Positions 33,933 through 42,912 of a DNA stretch of 64,000 nt are shown here, piece by piece. Origin of the DNA: DASSLY01 sp035689185 (lineage in GTDB: Bacteria; Actinomycetota; Actinomycetes; Actinomycetales; Dermatophilaceae); the NCBI GenBank assembly GCA_035689185.1, contig DASSLY010000078.1, positions 124,001-188,000 on the forward strand, in the 5' to 3' direction. The notes beneath the pieces were generated by a model, which saw only the letters and a program-made list of their open reading frames with translations, was not told the DNA's origin and made no database searches. Both the position numbers and the translations under genes were made by a program. Position 1 is the stretch's first letter. Every line of letters begins with the position of its first letter.

Positions 33933-35413
33933 TCGCGGGCGTCCCAGGTGGGGATCAGGTGGCGGGCGGCCCGGGCCTCGTCGACCCGCCCGACCGGCGT
34001 GGTGCGGGGGGCGGCGTGGGCCCCCTCGGGGTCGGCGGCGATGCGCTCCAGGGCCTGGGCCAGGGCCTCCATGGTCTGGGGGCTCTCGGTCTCGGTGGGC
34101 TCGATCATGAGCGCCTCCTCGACGATGAGCGGGAAGTACACGGTGGGGGCGTGGAAGCCCTCCTCCAGGAGGCGCTTGGCCACGTCGAGGGCCCGCAGCC
34201 CGCTGCGGCGCTTGAGCGACGCCGCCGAGGCCACGAACTCGTGCATCCCGGGGCGGTCGTAGGGGAGGTCGTAGGTACCCCGCAGCCGGTGCCGCAGCCA
34301 GTTGGCGTTGAGCACGGCGCACTCGGCCACCTTCCGCAGGCCGTCGCCGCCGTTGGCCAGGACGTAGGAGTAGGCGCGGGCCAGGGCCAGGGCGTTGCCG
34401 TGCCAGGAGTGGACCCGGCCGATCGACTTCGCCGGCGTCTCCCAGTCCCAGCCGCTCTCCGTCCGCACCGGCACCGGCCCCGGCAGGTACGGCGCCAGCG
34501 CCTCGGTGACGGCCACCGGGCCGGCTCCCGGCCCGCCGCCGCCGTGGGGCACGGCGAAGGTCTTGTGCAGGTTCATGTGCACGATGTCGAAGCCCATGTC
34601 GCCGGGCCGGGTGACGCCGAGGATGGCGTTGAGGTTGGCCCCGTCGTAGTAGACGAGCCCGCCCACCTCGTGGACGGCGGCGGCGATCCCGGCGATGTCC
34701 TCCTCGAACAGGCCGAGGGTGTTGGGGTTGGTGAGCATGATGCCGGCCACGTCGTCGTCGAGGCGGGCCCGGAGGGCGTCGACGTCGACGCAGCCCCGGT
34801 CGTCGGACGGCACGGTGACCGTGGTGTAGCCGCCGAGGGTGACCGACGCCGGGTTGGTGCCGTGGGCCGAGTCGGGAATCACCACCTTGGTGCGCTGGCG
34901 CCCCTGGTCGCGGTGCCAGGCCCGCATGAGCAGCAGGCCGGTGAGCTCGCCGGCCGCCCCCGCCGGCGGCTGGAGGGTGACGGCGTGCATGCCGGTGACG
35001 GCGCACAGGCGCCGGCCCAGGTCGTCGAGCAGCTCCAGCCAGCCCTGCACCAGGCGGGCGGGGGCCGACGGGTGGGCGCCGGCCAGGCCGGCCAGGCCGG
35101 CGGCGTCGTCGCAGAGCTTCGGGTTGTACTTCATGGTGCAGGAGCCGAGCGGGTAGGCGCCGAGGTCGACGGAGTACTGGCGGGCGCTCAGCCGGGTGAT
35201 GTGGGCCACCAGGTCGCGCTCGGAGACCTCGGCCAGCGGCAGCGGCTCCGGCGCCAGGTGCCCGGCCGGCACCAGCTCCTCGGCCGTCCATTCCGGCACC
35301 CCGGTGGTGCGGAACGAGGCCGACCGCCGGCCCGGCGACGACAGCTCGAAGACGGTGGGCTCCTCGCCCCGGCCCATGATGGGCGCCGACAGGGCCCGGC
35401 CTCCGGCGCTCAT
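33929..35413 (-). CDS. gcvPB: Glycine dehydrogenase (decarboxylating) subunit 2
   Basis: 494-aa beta half of the split P-protein, which decarboxylates glycine and passes the aminomethyl group to the H protein. The PLP lysine is in MNLHKTFAVPHGGGGPG; other conserved segments are YPLGSCTMKYNPK, LQPPAGAAGELTG and the C-terminal APTVYFPLIVEEALMIEP. The ATG at 35413 overlaps the gcvPA stop by four bases. It is the last gene of the gcv operon on this strand and ends convergently with the beta-propeller gene. Confidence 0.95.
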   Translation of the reverse strand: MSAGGRALSAPIMGRGEEPTVFELSSPGRRSASFRTTGVPEWTAEELVPAGHLAPEPLPLAEVSERDLVAHITRLSARQYSVDLGAYPLGSCTMKYNPKLCDDAAGLAGLAGAHPSAPARLVQGWLELLDDLGRRLCAVTGMHAVTLQPPAGAAGELTGLLLMRAWHRDQGRQRTKVVIPDSAHGTNPASVTLGGYTTVTVPSDDRGCVDVDALRARLDDDVAGIMLTNPNTLGLFEEDIAGIAAAVHEVGGLVYYDGANLNAILGVTRPGDMGFDIVHMNLHKTFAVPHGGGGPGAGPVAVTEALAPYLPGPVPVRTESGWDWETPAKSIGRVHSWHGNALALARAYSYVLANGGDGLRKVAECAVLNANWLRHRLRGTYDLPYDRPGMHEFVASAASLKRRSGLRALDVAKRLLEEGFHAPTVYFPLIVEEALMIEPTETESPQTMEALAQALERIAADPEGAHAAPRTTPVGRVDEARAARHLIPTWDARD

Positions 35414-36732
35414 CGGACGACCTTCTCGAGGGCCTCGGCGAACCGGTCGATCTCCGCCTTCGTCCGCCGCTCGGTGACGGCGACGAGCAGGCCGTCGCCG
35501 TAGTCGTCGCCGAGGGGGATGCCGGCGAGGAAACCCTCGTCGGCCATGCGCTCGACCACCGTGGCGGCGGGAAGCGGCGTGCGCACGGCGAACTCGCGCA
35601 GCACCGGGGCGGCCGCCAGCGGCTCCACGCCGTCGACGGCGAGCAGGGCCTCCCGCGCGTAGCGGGTGCCGCGGGCGCAGCGCAGGGCCAGCTCCCGAAG
35701 CCCGGCGGTTCCGAGCCACGCCAGCTGGATGGCACAGCCCACGGCAATGAGCGTCTGGTTGGTGCACACGTTGGACGACGCCTTCTCCCGGCGGATGTCC
35801 TGCTCGCGCGTGCGCAGGGTGGTGACGTAGGCCCGCCGGCCCTCGACGTCGACCGTCTCGCCCACCAGGCGGCCGGGCAGCCGGCGCACGTGGGCCAGCC
35901 GGCAGGCGAACAGGCCGAGGGCAGGGCCCCCGAAGGACAACGGCGTGCCGAAGGGCTGGCCCTCCCCCACCACCACGTCGGCGCCCTGCGAGCCTGGCGT
36001 GCGCAGGACGCCGGCGGCCACCGGATCGGCCGCCACGACCAGCAGGGCGCCGGCCCGGTCGGCGGCCGCCCGGGCGGCGGCCACGTCTTCGAGGCAGCCC
36101 AGGTAGTTGGGGTACTGGACCACGATTGCCCCGGCTTCGCCGGCGTCGGGCCAGGCGGTGACGCCGTCCGACAGCGGCACGTCGACCAGCTCGTGGCCGG
36201 TGCCGCCGGCGAAGGTGGCGAGCACCGCCCGCCAGGTGGGGTTCACGCCCCGGCTCACCAGCACCCGGTGCCGGCCGGTGGCCGCCACCGCCAGGTTGAC
36301 GCCCTCCACCAGCGCCGTGGCACCGTCGTAGAGCGAGGCGTTGGCCACCTCCACGCCGGCCAGGCGGGCGACCATGGTCTGGTACTCGAAGAGGAGCTGG
36401 AGCACCCCCTGGGCCACCTCCGCCTGGTAGGGCGTGTAGGCGGTGACGAACTCGGAGCGGAACTGGAGCGACCGCACGGCGGAGGGGACCTCGTGGTCGT
36501 AGATGCCGCCGCCGGCGAAGCAGACCAGCTCGGGGAGCACGGCGTTGGCACCCGCCAGCCGGGCCATCTCGGCGGCCACGTCGGGCTCCGACAGGCCGGG
36601 CGGCATGGCGAGGCCGCCGGCCAGGCGCAAGGCTGCGGGCACGGCGGCGAACAGCTCGTCGGCCGACGACAGGCCCATGAAGGCCAGCATCTCGGCCACC
36701 TCGGCGTCGGTGTGGGGGACGAAGTGGCCCAC
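35410..36732 (-). CDS. gcvPA: Glycine dehydrogenase (decarboxylating) subunit 1
   Basis: 440-aa alpha half of the split P-protein, partner of GcvPB. The GTG start gives VGHFVPHTDAEVAEMLAF, the typical N-terminus. Family motifs include CFAGGGIYDHEVPSAVR, AYTPYQAEVAQGVLQLLFEY and REKASSNVCTNQTL. The start lies two bases after the gcvT stop, which suggests translational coupling. Together with gcvT, gcvPB and gcvH all four parts of the glycine cleavage system except the L protein are in this window. Confidence 0.95.
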   Translation of the reverse strand: MGHFVPHTDAEVAEMLAFMGLSSADELFAAVPAALRLAGGLAMPPGLSEPDVAAEMARLAGANAVLPELVCFAGGGIYDHEVPSAVRSLQFRSEFVTAYTPYQAEVAQGVLQLLFEYQTMVARLAGVEVANASLYDGATALVEGVNLAVAATGRHRVLVSRGVNPTWRAVLATFAGGTGHELVDVPLSDGVTAWPDAGEAGAIVVQYPNYLGCLEDVAAARAAADRAGALLVVAADPVAAGVLRTPGSQGADVVVGEGQPFGTPLSFGGPALGLFACRLAHVRRLPGRLVGETVDVEGRRAYVTTLRTREQDIRREKASSNVCTNQTLIAVGCAIQLAWLGTAGLRELALRCARGTRYAREALLAVDGVEPLAAAPVLREFAVRTPLPAATVVERMADEGFLAGIPLGDDYGDGLLVAVTERRTKAEIDRFAEALEKVVR

Positions 36733-36734
36733 GC

Positions 36735-37802
<1,068 letters not shown>

Positions 37803-37811
37803 CCCGCCAAT

Positions 37812-38440
37812 CTAGGAGGGACGGTGCCGTTCGACGACCAGGGTCACGTGGGCGCGGCCAGGGGCCAGACCGGCGCTGGCGCCCGGCTCGCCGAGCGCCG
37901 CTGCAGCCAGTGCCGCCGATGCCGCCACCGCGCCGGCGAAGGCCAGCGCCCGCCGGCGTGGTGTGGCCGGTACCCACTCCTCGGCCGTCGCCCGCCGGCA
38001 CACGAACGCGAGGGTCATGGTGCCGGCGAAGCCGACGACCAGGACGAAGGCGGGCCCCACCAGGCGCGCGGACGCGACGACACCGACCACCGTGACCGCG
38101 GCCCAGAGCAGGCTGGCGGCAAGGAACAGCGGGCGGCGCACGGTCCCCTGCGCGCGGGGCGGCCGGTCGGCGGCAACCACCACGCCGGCGAACAGCCCGC
38201 GCCACGCCACGCCGGCGACGCTGCCCGTACCAGGCCGGACGGCGGGGCCCCGGCCCGGACGGGCAGAGCGGCGGGCATAAGGGCGGCCATCACGAGGCCG
38301 AAGAAGACCCAGAAGCCATCGTCGATCCGTGGCGGGGCCGTGAGGGCCAACCGGCGCCAGTCGGTCCCCCGCTCCGAGCGCTTCCCCGTCGCCCCGTTCC
38401 CCACGGGAACGAGGACGACACGCCACCGGCCGGCCTGCAC
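37812..38440 (-). pseudogene. Frameshifted membrane protein gene
   Basis: Two overlapping minus-strand frames complement each other. The first, from ATG 38440, encodes a plausible membrane start (GFWVFFGLVMAALMPAALPV). From roughly 38245 the coding signal passes to another frame, which gives WRGLFAGVVVAADRPPR and three more hydrophobic segments (AASLLWAAVTVVGVVASA, FVLVVGFAGTMTLAF, ALAFAGAVAASAALAAAAL). Outside these stretches each frame becomes Arg/Pro-rich, as expected for shadow frames. A single-base indel is the simplest explanation; sequencing error is possible. Function unknown. Confidence 0.5.
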
Positions 38441-38454
38441 CGGACCGCCCCTCG

Positions 38455-38877
38455 TCAGGAGGCCTGGTCGCCTACGCCGAAGTCGAGAGGCTGGGGCTCG
38501 ACCTCGTCGAGGCCGGCGTCCACCAGCTGCGACGGCTCCTCGAGGCCGTACTTGACCAGCAGGTTCAGGTAGTCGCGCTGGTAGAAGATCTTGACGTGCA
38601 CGTCGGGGTACTGCTCGCGCAGGCGCCTGATCTTGGCGTTCTTCTTGGTGACCAGCTTCTGGTTGAGCGTGGTGATCTCGATGAACAGGTCGTAGGCGGG
38701 GAGGTAGAAGTCGGGCCGGAAGGCCTGGACGGGCTTACCGGCCCGGTCGAAGGCGAGCGTGAACTCCCGGGGCTCGTACTCCCACGTGATGCCGTAGAAG
38801 TCGAGCAGCTTGGCGAACTGCCGCTCCGAGTTGTGGGCGAAGCGGATCAGCTCGTGCGGGAGCCGCTCCTCAACCAG
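38455..38877 (-). CDS. Conserved restriction-endonuclease-like protein with CTG start
   Basis: 140-aa protein, read by translating the minus strand directly: it begins LVEERLPHELIRFAHNSERQ and continues FAKLLDFYGI to FRPDFYLPAYDLFIEITT, then KLVTKKNAKIRRLREQYPDV, ending GVGDQAS. No ATG, GTG or TTG occurs in frame near the beginning. A CTG at 38877 gives the expected N-terminus, five bases after the MerR stop, with a G-rich stretch 8-10 nt upstream. PDFYLPAYDLFIEIT resembles the PD-(D/E)xK core with a non-standard last residue. It lies with the hpt/MerR block; function unknown. Confidence 0.75.
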   Translation of the reverse strand: MVEERLPHELIRFAHNSERQFAKLLDFYGITWEYEPREFTLAFDRAGKPVQAFRPDFYLPAYDLFIEITTLNQKLVTKKNAKIRRLREQYPDVHVKIFYQRDYLNLLVKYGLEEPSQLVDAGLDEVEPQPLDFGVGDQAS

Positions 38878-38882
38878 GGCCC

Positions 38883-39359
38883 TTACCCCCCGCTACTGGC
38901 CCGCGGGAGGCCCTCGTCGCCGGGCTCGTCGGGCTGGTCGGCCGGCGGTGCCAGCTCGGTGATGGCGGCGTCGAGCTCGCGCACCACGCCGGCCATGGGA
39001 ACGATGTTGAGCACGCCCTGGCCGCCCTTGAGCAGGTCGATGATCTCCTCGCCCGACGTGGCCAGGACCGACTGCGACCCGTTCAGCACCAGGTTGGCGG
39101 TGGCCACCTCGTTGCCGCTGCTGCGCAGGACCTCCAGGGCGCGCCGGGCCGACTGGAGCGAGACGCCGGCGTCGAGCAGGCGCTTGATGACCTTCAGCTC
39201 CAGCAGGTCGTGGTACGAGTACCGCCGCTGCGTGCCGCTGCCGCGCGCCTCGCTGATGGACGGCCGCAGCAGGTCGGTGCGGGCCCAGTAGTCGAGCTGG
39301 CGGTAGGTGATTCCGACGATCTTGCAGACCTGGGGCCCGCGGAACCCTTCTTCGGCCAT
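38883..39359 (-). CDS. MerR-family regulator (Rv1830-like)
   Basis: 158-aa regulator with an N-terminal MerR winged helix: RGPQVCKIVGITYRQLDYWA and RPSISEARGSGTQRRYSY, followed by a short helical dimerisation domain and a C-terminal segment (LVLNGSQSVLATSGEEIIDL) that may bind a ligand. The ATG at 39359 (MAEEGFRGP) is chosen over ATG 39401. Its order relative to the BFN-domain, second MerR, FHA and gcvH genes matches the mycobacterial Rv1826-Rv1830 region, where this position is Rv1830, an essential-type regulator. Target unknown. Confidence 0.88.
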   Translation of the reverse strand: MAEEGFRGPQVCKIVGITYRQLDYWARTDLLRPSISEARGSGTQRRYSYHDLLELKVIKRLLDAGVSLQSARRALEVLRSSGNEVATANLVLNGSQSVLATSGEEIIDLLKGGQGVLNIVPMAGVVRELDAAITELAPPADQPDEPGDEGLPRASSGG

Positions 39360-39459
39360 GGGGGAAGTGCCTCCAGTGCCGGCCGCTGCCGGCTGACCCA
39401 CCGCGACCCAGTGTCACAGTGGCGGAATTACACGAGTGAAACATGAGGCTACGCCGATT

Positions 39460-39504
39460 GTTTCGCGCTCGCAAGCAGAGCTTGCTCGGCGAGTTTGACG
39501 TGCC
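39460..39504. repeat. 45-bp dispersed repeat, copy A
   Basis: Near-identical to 49488-49531 (three differences including one indel). It contains an inverted repeat GCAAGC-aga-GCTTGC followed by gctcggcgagtttgacgtgcc. It lies between the 3' end of the BFN-domain gene and the MerR promoter region. A hairpin-forming repeat of REP or terminator type is possible. Confidence 0.6.
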
Positions 39505-39532
39505 AGGGCCGCGAGCGGCGCAGCCAGCAGGG

Positions 39533-40051
39533 CTAGGAGCTGAAGTCCTCGGGGCTGATGCCCTCGATGAACTGGCGGAACTGGGAGACCAGCTCGTCGG
39601 GAGCGGTCTCGTCCTCGTCGTCCTCGTCGGCGTCGAGCACCACGCCGGCCTCGTCGAGAAGGTCGTCCTCGGCGTAGATCGGCGTGCCCAGCCGGGCGGC
39701 GAGGGCGATGGCGTCGGAGGGCCGGCTCGAGACCACGCGGGGCTCGCCGCCCTGGCGGAGGTGCAGCTCGGCGAAGTAGGTGCCGCTGCGCCCGTCCTCG
39801 CCCATGCGCAGCTCGGTGACCACGACCCGCTCGAGGGTGGCGCCCAGGGCGATGATGACGTCCCGCATGAGGTCGTGGGTCATGGGCCGGGGGGGCACCA
39901 CGCCCTGGAGGGCGAAGGCGATGGCGGTGGCCTCCGGCGCCCCGATGAAGATCGGCAGCGTGCGCCGCGCCCCCTCGACCTCCTGGAGCAGCACGACAGG
40001 GTTGTTGGTGGGCAGCTCCACCCGTACGGCGGCGAGGTGCATCTCCACCAT
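39533..40051 (-). CDS. Bifunctional nuclease (BFN/DUF151) domain protein
   Basis: 172-aa protein of the DUF151 family. Typical motifs: VELPTNNPVVLLQEVEGART-like LQEVEGARRTLPIFIGAPEA, ATAIAFALQGVVPPRPMTHD and SRPSDAIALAARLGTPIYAE. Plant and bacterial members have been reported to have nuclease activity, but the role in actinobacteria is unclear. It corresponds to Rv1829 in the mycobacterial order. The ATG follows aaggtgcctcc, which overlaps the hpt stop, so it is probably translated with hpt. The acidic tail (DADEDDEDETAPDELV) is unremarkable. Confidence 0.9.
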   Translation of the reverse strand: MVEMHLAAVRVELPTNNPVVLLQEVEGARRTLPIFIGAPEATAIAFALQGVVPPRPMTHDLMRDVIIALGATLERVVVTELRMGEDGRSGTYFAELHLRQGGEPRVVSSRPSDAIALAARLGTPIYAEDDLLDEAGVVLDADEDDEDETAPDELVSQFRQFIEGISPEDFSS

Positions 40052-40060
40052 GGAGGCACC

Positions 40061-40618
40061 TTACCGTCTGAAGAACTGCTCCACGTGCGCGTCTGGGTCA
40101 GACCGCAGCGCGCCCAGGTCGCCGGCGGCCACCAGGTCGAGATTCCGGTAGCGCTCGGCGAAGTCCATGCCGTACCCGACCACGAAGTCGTCGCCCACGG
40201 TGAAGCCGGCGAACCGGACCGGCGTGGGCACGATCCGCCGGGTGGCCTTGTCCAGCAGGGCGCACACGTCGAGCGATCGCGGCTGGCGGCGGGACAGCTC
40301 GCCCAGCAGGTAGGTGAGGGTGAGGCCGGTGTCGACGATGTCCTCGACCAGCACGACCTGGCGGTCGGTGATGTCGATGTCGAGGTCCTTGAGCAGGCGC
40401 ACGCGCCCGGAGTCGGGGGCGTAGTGGGAGATGGCCAGGAAGTCGACCTCGGGGGCGATCGTCAGGGACCGCAGCAGGTCGGCGAGGAAGAGGACACTCC
40501 CCTTGAGGACCGCCACCAGCACCAGGCCGTCGTCGTAGGCGGCCGAGATCTCGGCGCCCAGCCGGGCGACGCCGGCCCGGAGCTCCTCGGGGGAGATGAG
40601 GACCCGGGCTCCGCTCAC
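40061..40618 (-). CDS. hpt: Hypoxanthine-type phosphoribosyltransferase
   Basis: 185-aa purine salvage enzyme converting hypoxanthine or guanine plus PRPP to the nucleotide. The PRPP-binding motif is VVLVEDIVDTGLTLTYLL, with LVAVLKGSVLFLADLLR near the N-terminus and the C-terminal purine-contact region FTVGDDFVVGYGMDFAERYR. The GTG at 40618 overlaps the upstream MerR stop as GTGA. It is inserted between the BFN and MerR genes, which is not the order in Mycobacterium. Confidence 0.93.
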   Translation of the reverse strand: MSGARVLISPEELRAGVARLGAEISAAYDDGLVLVAVLKGSVLFLADLLRSLTIAPEVDFLAISHYAPDSGRVRLLKDLDIDITDRQVVLVEDIVDTGLTLTYLLGELSRRQPRSLDVCALLDKATRRIVPTPVRFAGFTVGDDFVVGYGMDFAERYRNLDLVAAGDLGALRSDPDAHVEQFFRR

Positions 40619-41454
40619 CCCCCGGTGAGCCGGCGCAGGGCCTGGCGGAGCATGGCGGCCCGCAGGCCCTGGCCGAGGTGGGCCAGTTCGTCGAGGGAGG
40701 TCACCGCCTGGCGGCGGGCCTCCGGGTTGCGCTGCTTGAACAGCGGCGTGACGATCTGCTCGAACAGCCCCGCCTCGCGGTCGGCGGCGTTCTTGTAGGT
40801 CCGCAGGTGGCGGCCCTCGATGCCGAAGCGGGCGAACCCGGCGGCCAGGTTGGCCACCACCAGCGCCTCCTCGTCGTAGTACACGGTGCCCGCCACCGGG
40901 CGCCCGGCGAGGAACCCGAAGCGCTCCAGCTCGCGGAGCTGCTCGTAGGCCAGGCCGCTGGCCGCCGACAGCTCCTCGATGGTGAGGCTCACGCCCGAGA
41001 TCCCGGCCGAGAGGGCGCTCTGGGGCGGGGGCGGGGGGACGGCCCCGGTGGCCACCGGTCCGAGGCGGGGTTCGTCGACCGCCACGGGGCGGGCGGCCGG
41101 CGCCGGCCGGATGGGCACCGGCTCGGGCTCGGGCTCCGGCACCGGCTCGGCGGCCACCGGGCCGGGCCCCGGCGACGGCACCTCCGGGGCCGCGCCGGCG
41201 TCGTCGGGGTCGGCGACGCCGAGCCGGCCCTTGATCACCTTCAGCGGCAGGAAGTGCTCGCGCTGCTGGCGGAGGATCCACCGCAGCCGCTCGACGTCGG
41301 GTTCGTAGAACTTCCGGTAGCCCGACGCCGTGCGCTCCGGGTCGAGCAGCCCCTGGCTCTCGAGGAAGCGGATCTTCGAGATGGTGACGTCGGGGAACTC
41401 CTCCTTGAGGAGCGAGAGCACCTCCCCGATCGAGAGATAGACCCTGTCCCCCAC
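40615..41454 (-). CDS. MerR-family regulator (Rv1828-like)
   Basis: 279-aa MerR-type regulator. The N-terminal wHTH reads YLSIGEVLSLLKEEFPDVTI and TASGYRKFYEPDVERLRWIL, followed by HFLPLKVIKGRLG; a long Pro/Glu-rich linker leads to a second helical domain (LTIEELSAASGLAYEQLREL) that again looks like a MerR/HTH-type module. This two-domain layout matches Rv1828. It starts with GTG and sits six bases downstream of the FHA gene. Probable regulator of neighbouring or basal metabolic genes; the target is unknown. Confidence 0.88.
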   Translation of the reverse strand: MGDRVYLSIGEVLSLLKEEFPDVTISKIRFLESQGLLDPERTASGYRKFYEPDVERLRWILRQQREHFLPLKVIKGRLGVADPDDAGAAPEVPSPGPGPVAAEPVPEPEPEPVPIRPAPAARPVAVDEPRLGPVATGAVPPPPPQSALSAGISGVSLTIEELSAASGLAYEQLRELERFGFLAGRPVAGTVYYDEEALVVANLAAGFARFGIEGRHLRTYKNAADREAGLFEQIVTPLFKQRNPEARRQAVTSLDELAHLGQGLRAAMLRQALRRLTGG

Positions 41455-41460
41455 CGGCGC

Positions 41461-41940
41461 TCAGCCCTCGCCGGCGGCGAGGAAGACGAGCTTGAACTTG
41501 CCGATCTGCACCTCGTCGCCGTGGGTCAGCGGGGCCTCCTCCAGGCGCTCGCGATTCAGGTAGGTGCCGTTCAACGAGCCCACGTCGCGCACCACGTACC
41601 TGCTGCCCTGGCGGACGAACTCGGCGTGGCGGCGGGAGACGGTGATGTCGTCGAGGAAGATCTCGCTGTCGGGGTGGCGCCCGGCCCTGGTGACGTCGCC
41701 CTCCAGGACGAAGCGGGAGCCGGCGTTGGGGCCCCGCTTCACCATGAGCATCCCCATGCCCTCGGGGATGCCCTCGAGGCTGACGCTGAGGTCCTCGTCG
41801 AGGGACTCCCCGGTGGCCTCGTTGGCGAAGACGATGGTGGTCTCCTCCCCGGAGGGCGTGAGCACGCCGCCGCAGGACGAGCAGAAGTTCGACCCGGCGG
41901 GATTGCGGTGGCCGCACCGGTTGCAGAACACGCCGTCCAC
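41461..41940 (-). CDS. garA: GarA-like FHA protein with N-terminal zinc ribbon
   Basis: 159-aa protein. Residues 1-27 form a zinc ribbon (FCNRCGHRN and FCSSCGGVL). Residues about 33-39 read EETTIVF, close to the ETTSVF phosphorylation motif of mycobacterial GarA. The FHA domain follows: VKRGPNAGSRFVLEG, AGRHPDSEIFLDDITVSRRH and DVGSLNGTYLNRE, with DEVQIGKFKLVFL at the end. GarA is a kinase-controlled switch of 2-oxoglutarate and glutamate metabolism. By analogy the FHA domain would bind the phosphorylated Thr or enzymes. The zinc ribbon is absent from M. tuberculosis GarA. Starts with GTG. Confidence 0.9.
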   Translation of the reverse strand: MDGVFCNRCGHRNPAGSNFCSSCGGVLTPSGEETTIVFANEATGESLDEDLSVSLEGIPEGMGMLMVKRGPNAGSRFVLEGDVTRAGRHPDSEIFLDDITVSRRHAEFVRQGSRYVVRDVGSLNGTYLNRERLEEAPLTHGDEVQIGKFKLVFLAAGEG

Positions 41941-41941
41941 G

Positions 41942-42337
41942 CTATTCCGCCTGGGCGTCGCCAGAGATCAGTTCCCGGTAGGCATCGGCGTCGAGAAGGG
42001 CGTCGAAGGCGGCGGCGTCGGCGGGGGCGAGCACGCAGATCCACCCCTCGCCGTAGGGATCCTCGTTGACCTTCTGGGGGGCGTCGAGGAGGGCGGAGTT
42101 CACCTCGGCCACCTCGCCGGCCAGCGGGGCGTAGATGTCCGACACCGACTTGGTGGACTCCACCTCGCTGAAGCTGGCGCCGGCGTCGACGGTAGCGCCC
42201 TGCTCGGGCAGCTGGACGAACACCACGTCGCCGAGGGCGTCCTGGGCGAAGTCGGTGATGCCGATGCGCACCTTGCCGTCCTCCAGCCGAGCCCACTCGT
42301 GGTCGGCGGTGTAGCGGAGCTCGGGGGGGACGTTCAT
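41942..42337 (-). CDS. gcvH: Glycine cleavage system H protein
   Basis: 131-aa lipoyl carrier of the glycine cleavage system. The lipoylated lysine lies in FSEVESTKSVSDIYAPLAGE; the N-terminus LRYTADHEWARLEDGKV and FVQLPEQGA are typical. It shuttles the aminomethyl group between P, T and L proteins. It is immediately upstream of the garA-like gene and separated from gcvT-PA-PB by the regulatory block. The same gcvH-garA adjacency exists in mycobacteria. Confidence 0.95.
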   Translation of the reverse strand: MNVPPELRYTADHEWARLEDGKVRIGITDFAQDALGDVVFVQLPEQGATVDAGASFSEVESTKSVSDIYAPLAGEVAEVNSALLDAPQKVNEDPYGEGWICVLAPADAAAFDALLDADAYRELISGDAQAE

Positions 42338-42400
42338 CGGCGGGTGACCTCCGGCGGCGGGCAGCCTGTCAGGGGCCGGACCCTACCGGACGCGGAGCCC

Positions 42401-42850
42401 CTACAGGGCTTTGAGCAGGTTGCCGGCGGTGTCCTTGGGGGTGACCTTGTACCAGGCCTCGGCCACCATGCCGTCGCCGTCGACCAGGAAGGCGGAACGG
42501 ACCACGCCCATGTACTTCCTGGCGTACATGCTCTTCTCGCCCCACGCCCCCCACGCGTCGGCCACGGCGTGGTCGGGGTCCGACAGCAGCGGGAAGCCCA
42601 GCCCGTACTTGGTGTCGAACTTGGCCTGGGCCGCCGGCTTGTCGGGGCTGATGCCGAGCACCACGGTGTCGCCGATCTCGCCCAACACGTCGCGCAGCCC
42701 GCACGCCTGGGCGGTGCACCCCGAGGTGTCGGCCTTCGGGTAGAAGTAGACGAGTACCCGCCGGCCCCGGAGGGCCGAGAGGGTCACCGGCTCCCCGTTC
42801 TGGTCCGGCAGCGTGAAGTCGGGGGCCTTGTCACCTGGCTCGAGCGGCAT
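42401..42850 (-). CDS. bcp: Peroxiredoxin of the Bcp/PrxQ type
   Basis: 149-aa thiol peroxidase that reduces hydroperoxides. The peroxidatic Cys is in KADTSGCTAQACGLRD and the likely resolving Cys five residues later, the standard Bcp arrangement. N-terminus GDKAPDFTLPDQNGEPVTL is typical. The length is normal. A TAGCCT hexamer 6 nt upstream of the ATG could be its -10 box, although gggag also provides a weak ribosome site. Confidence 0.93.
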   Translation of the reverse strand: MPLEPGDKAPDFTLPDQNGEPVTLSALRGRRVLVYFYPKADTSGCTAQACGLRDVLGEIGDTVVLGISPDKPAAQAKFDTKYGLGFPLLSDPDHAVADAWGAWGEKSMYARKYMGVVRSAFLVDGDGMVAEAWYKVTPKDTAGNLLKAL

Positions 42851-42856
42851 CTCCCG

Positions 42857-42862
42857 AGGCTA
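42857..42862 (-). promoter_or_regulatory. Possible -10 box TAGCCT for bcp
   Basis: Read on the minus strand, TAGCCT ends 6 nt before the bcp ATG. It fits the leaderless pattern seen at other genes in this window. Confidence 0.3.
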
Positions 42863-42912
42863 GACGGGGAGCATCCCAGATCCGACTGCGTGCTCTGCGA
42901 CATCCTTGCAAG

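Noticed and set aside
37809..37814. TAGATT 6 nt upstream of gcvT as a leaderless -10 box
   Set aside because: Its TAG is the stop codon of the preceding broken gene, so the match may be fortuitous; not counted with the other sites.
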